From: Kibdelosporangium banguiense | Lineage (GTDB): Bacteria > Actinomycetota > Actinomycetes > Mycobacteriales > Pseudonocardiaceae | Assembly: GCF_017876405.1 (NCBI RefSeq) | Contig: NZ_JAGINW010000001.1 | Span: 10,987,203 to 11,051,202, forward strand | DNA: 64,000 bases | Reading direction: 5' to 3' | Shown here: piece by piece, positions 61,805-64,000 of the stretch | Layout of the letters: each line of letters begins with the position of its first letter | How positions within the stretch are numbered: the first letter of the stretch is position 1 | Notes under the pieces: generated by a model | Seen by the model: the letters and a program-made list of their open reading frames with translations, nothing else | Databases searched by the model: none | Told to the model about the DNA's origin: nothing | Position numbers and translations under genes: made by a program

Positions 61805-63406
61805 TCAGCAGAGAGCGATGTGAAGGACCTGGTTGGCGTCGTTGCCGGGAGTGTTGTCCTTGTCGCCGTTGGTTGCTGTCAGCCAGAGATTGCCGTCGCG
61901 GGTTGCTTCGACGGTGCGAAGACGACCGAAGGCACCGAAGAAATAGGTCTGCGGGGCGGTAGTCCGGTCGCCGACGATGTGCATGCGGTACAGGCGTTGC
62001 CCTGCCTCACCGGCGAGGTAGATTGTGTCGTTCACGATGGTCAGGCCGCTGGGTGAGGCATTGAAGGTGCGCCAGGTCTGGACCGGGTCGATCAGGTTGC
62101 GGTCGTGCGCGCCACATGGACCTTCGCAGTATGGCCAGCCGTAGTTGCCGCCCTTACGGATCAGGTTCAGTTCGTCCTGCTCGGAATTGCCGAACTCGGA
62201 CTGCCAAAGGCGTCCCCGGGAGTCGAACGCCAGACCCTGCGGGTTCCGATGACCGTAACTCCAGATGTACTTGCCAGGGAACGGATTGTCCGCGGGGACA
62301 GTGCCGTCCGGGTTCATCCGCAGGATCTTTCCGTTGAGCGAGTTGAGATCCTGGGCATTCGCACTGTTCTGGGCATCACCGGTTGAGGCATAAAGCTTGC
62401 CATCCGGCCCGAACCGCAGGCGCCCACCATTGTGGAACTTGCTGCGTGCGATGCCGGACACCAGGACCTGCCGAGACTCAAGATCAAGGGTCTGGTTCGC
62501 GTACTTGAACCGGACAACCCGGTTGTCGGTGAGCGTGGTGTGCATGACGTACAACCAGCCTGACCGGTACGCCAGGCCCATCAGGCCGCCCTCCCCCGTC
62601 GTACCCGCGACATCCGGCACTACGGCAACCAGGGTTTTCGTCCCCGAAGGCGTCAGATGATAGATCTTGAACGCATCCCGCTCGCTGAAAAGAGCCGACC
62701 CATCAGGCAGAAACGTCAGCCCCCACGGAATATCGTCACTCACGGCAAGCCGGTCAGCCCGGCCCACGGGGTCCGCCCCCGGCCTGGTGCGAGCCGAGAT
62801 CGCCGCCGGAGCCGAGAAGTGGCCGCCAACATCCTTGGCCACCACAGTAAAATCGAAACTCGTCCGGTCAGGCAGCCCATTGACCGACCCAGTCGTGCCG
62901 GTGGACATAGCCACCCTCTTGTCCCCCAGCCGAACCTCATACCCAGTCACCCCGACATCATCAGCCGAGGCATCCCAAGCCAGCTCAATATTGTTGGCCC
63001 CAGCCCGGACAACTCGCACATTGGCAGGCACAGTCGGCGGCGTGACATCCGGCGCACGAACCGCAGTAGTCATGACCACTTCGTTGCTGGGTAAGGAAAG
63101 CGCCCGATCAGTATCCCTGGCCAGCACAGTCCAGCGGTACTCACGGTTAGGCTGCAGGTTGTCCACAACCTTGGTAGTGGTCCGCCCCCCAACAATCCTG
63201 GACATACTGCCGCGCTGGTTGATCTCATACGAGAACACACCAACATCATCAGTAGCCGCATCCCACGCCAAGGTGACACTCGTCTGCGTCACATCCACAA
63301 CACGCAGGTTCACCGGCGCAGAGGGCGGCGCTGACGCCGAAGCACCCGGCACAACAGTCAGGAGCATGCAGGCGGCCACAGCCGCAACGCTGATCCGACG
63401 GATCAC
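61805..63406 (-). CDS. Secreted PQQ-type sugar dehydrogenase with two FN3 domains
   Basis: 533 residues. GTG 63406 follows AGGAGAGG. The signal peptide is VAAVAACMLLTVVPGASASA. FN3 domain 1 (~27-115) has SAPVNLRVVDVTQTSVTLAW; FN3 domain 2 (~120-205) has PANVRVVRAGANNIELAWDA. Residues ~215-533 are a GDH/sorbosone-dehydrogenase beta-propeller: DIPWGLTFLPDGSALFSERD, the catalytic-type HNGGRLRFGPDGKLYASTGD, YIWSYGHRNPQGLAFDSRGR and WQSEFGNSEQDELNLI. It oxidises sugars outside the cell using PQQ; FN3 modules suggest attachment to polysaccharide. Confidence 0.93.
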   Translation of the reverse strand: MIRRISVAAVAACMLLTVVPGASASAPPSAPVNLRVVDVTQTSVTLAWDAATDDVGVFSYEINQRGSMSRIVGGRTTTKVVDNLQPNREYRWTVLARDTDRALSLPSNEVVMTTAVRAPDVTPPTVPANVRVVRAGANNIELAWDASADDVGVTGYEVRLGDKRVAMSTGTTGSVNGLPDRTSFDFTVVAKDVGGHFSAPAAISARTRPGADPVGRADRLAVSDDIPWGLTFLPDGSALFSERDAFKIYHLTPSGTKTLVAVVPDVAGTTGEGGLMGLAYRSGWLYVMHTTLTDNRVVRFKYANQTLDLESRQVLVSGIARSKFHNGGRLRFGPDGKLYASTGDAQNSANAQDLNSLNGKILRMNPDGTVPADNPFPGKYIWSYGHRNPQGLAFDSRGRLWQSEFGNSEQDELNLIRKGGNYGWPYCEGPCGAHDRNLIDPVQTWRTFNASPSGLTIVNDTIYLAGEAGQRLYRMHIVGDRTTAPQTYFFGAFGRLRTVEATRDGNLWLTATNGDKDNTPGNDANQVLHIALC

Positions 63407-63688
63407 AAACCTCTCCTAAAAGGCCGTTGCGGCGGCGAACACAGGCATACCACATCACCTGCCCGGACAGAAGTCAGACACCAGACCCGATGCAGACGCC
63501 GACGACAGAGGCAAGGCAGAGCCCTGCGACCGGATGTCGTCCTGGGTGAACGACAGCGGCAGGCCCCTCATGGCTCTGACCGAGAACCCCACCTTGATCC
63601 ATGGGCCTGCCCTTTAGTCCTGACGTGGCCGCCTCAGAGGCTTCGTGTCAAATCGAGCCGTCCCAGCCACAGACACCAAAGCCGGGAT
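63407..63688. other. Intergenic, promoter of the sugar dehydrogenase
   Basis: No gene supported. Contains the upstream region of the sugar dehydrogenase on the minus strand. Confidence 0.5.
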
Positions 63689-63729
63689 GCGAGCTGTTCG
63701 CAGGGTGGCGCGCTCTGCGAACAGCTCGC
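63689..63729 (-). terminator. Perfect 15-bp hairpin
   Basis: GCGAGCTGTTCGCAG (63689-63703) and its exact reverse complement (63715-63729) enclose an 11-base loop, 9 bp past the stop of the minus-strand glycosidase gene. There is no long T-run, as is common for actinobacterial terminators. Confidence 0.8.
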
Positions 63730-63737
63730 AAGAACAA

Positions 63738-64000
63738 TCAGCCCGGAACAACGGTAAAGGCGAAAGACCCAGCCCCGGTCCGATAAACCGAATACCCGCC
63801 CTCAACACGCAGGAACTCAGCCCGGTCAGGTTTCCGAACCTTCTCCCCAGCCTGCACCGGAACCCAAACCTCACCAACAGTATTAGCCGGAACATCCACT
63901 GTCAGCCGGAACGAACGACCCGACCGGAACCATTCAGAGCCAACAGCACCCTGCCTCGTCTGGAAGCTACCCTTCACATGAGTAAGGTCACCAACAACCT
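63738..64000 (-). CDS. Glycoside hydrolase C-terminus, probable alpha-L-rhamnosidase (partial)
   Basis: The 3' 87 codons of a gene running off the window. Reads VVGDLTHVKGSFQTRQGAVG, SEWFRSGRSFRLTVDVPANT, VGEVWVPVQAGEKVRKPDRA and GGYSVYRTGAGSFAFTVVPG. The pattern T-V-x-VPANTxAxVxVP, then G-Y-x-V-x-x-VGSGxYxF, is the C-terminal beta-sandwich of GH78 rhamnosidases. No catalytic domain is visible in this window. Confidence 0.7.
   Translation of the reverse strand, partial: VVGDLTHVKGSFQTRQGAVGSEWFRSGRSFRLTVDVPANTVGEVWVPVQAGEKVRKPDRAEFLRVEGGYSVYRTGAGSFAFTVVPG

Overview
This 64-kb window comes from a high-GC actinobacterium. GTG starts, purine-rich ribosome sites, LAL-type LuxR regulators, metQ/metN/metI and many actinobacterial IS families fit Pseudonocardiaceae or a relative; the family-level call is inference. 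Two different landscapes meet near a tRNA-Leu(GAG) gene at about 51.3 kb. Positions 1-51.3 kb are an accessory region full of insertion sequences, broken genes and duplicated scars. Positions 51.4-64 kb are tidy chromosomal genes with tight spacing and almost no debris.

The accessory part runs as follows. 0-3.3 kb holds transposase debris, including an IS5-like element nested inside an older integrase-type transposase. 3.6-12.2 kb holds an ASCH-domain gene, an intact 1205-residue HTH/P-loop NTPase/WD40 protein with 14 near-identical blades (two seven-bladed propellers), and a second WD40 gene cut cleanly by an IS256 element. 12.3-16.5 kb holds an aminoglycoside-phosphotransferase-like gene, a broken DUF1349 gene, a double GNAT acetyltransferase and a membrane protein. 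17-25.6 kb is IS-rich (an intact IS630, IS3 and Tn3 remnants) but carries a two-gene small-protein cassette and a SpoU-type RNA methyltransferase fused to a winged helix. 25.6-37.3 kb has a TPR protein, a secreted serine protease interrupted by an intact IS5 element, a 1002-residue LAL regulator and a second protease copy split by IS701. 37.3-41.2 kb has several tiny membrane-protein genes.

Two specialised-metabolism operons stand out. The first, on the minus strand at 41.2-43.7 kb, is a secreted cupin, then an 11-codon reading frame with a near-perfect Shine-Dalgarno site and a C-terminal Cys, then a strong hairpin, a LanD/PPC-decarboxylase-like flavoprotein, and an MFS exporter overlapping the flavoprotein by 4 bp. 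I do not recognise this arrangement; it is the best candidate here for an undescribed, minimal peptide-modifying (RiPP-like) system. The second, at 45.66-49.23 kb, is five coupled genes: an MppP/RohP-like PLP enzyme, a small unassigned protein, a DapA-family aldolase, a haem-oxygenase-like diiron N-oxygenase and a Rieske ferredoxin. This set and order match the azomycin (2-nitroimidazole) pathway from L-arginine described for Streptomyces cattleya (roh genes).

A recurring scar of LuxR C-terminus plus protease C-terminus appears twice (31.0-36.7 kb and 43.7-44.65 kb). Each copy is bounded by the same inverted repeat of about 40 bp, and one contains a locally inverted segment, so this DNA has been duplicated and reshuffled. 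Right of the tRNA-Leu lie an M20 peptidase, an S4 RNA-binding protein, an amidase, an acyl-CoA-dehydrogenase-like flavoenzyme, an M23 peptidase, a coupled thiolase/F420-oxidoreductase pair, a methionine-type ABC importer, a secreted PQQ-type sugar dehydrogenase with FN3 domains, and the 3' end of a probable glycosidase.
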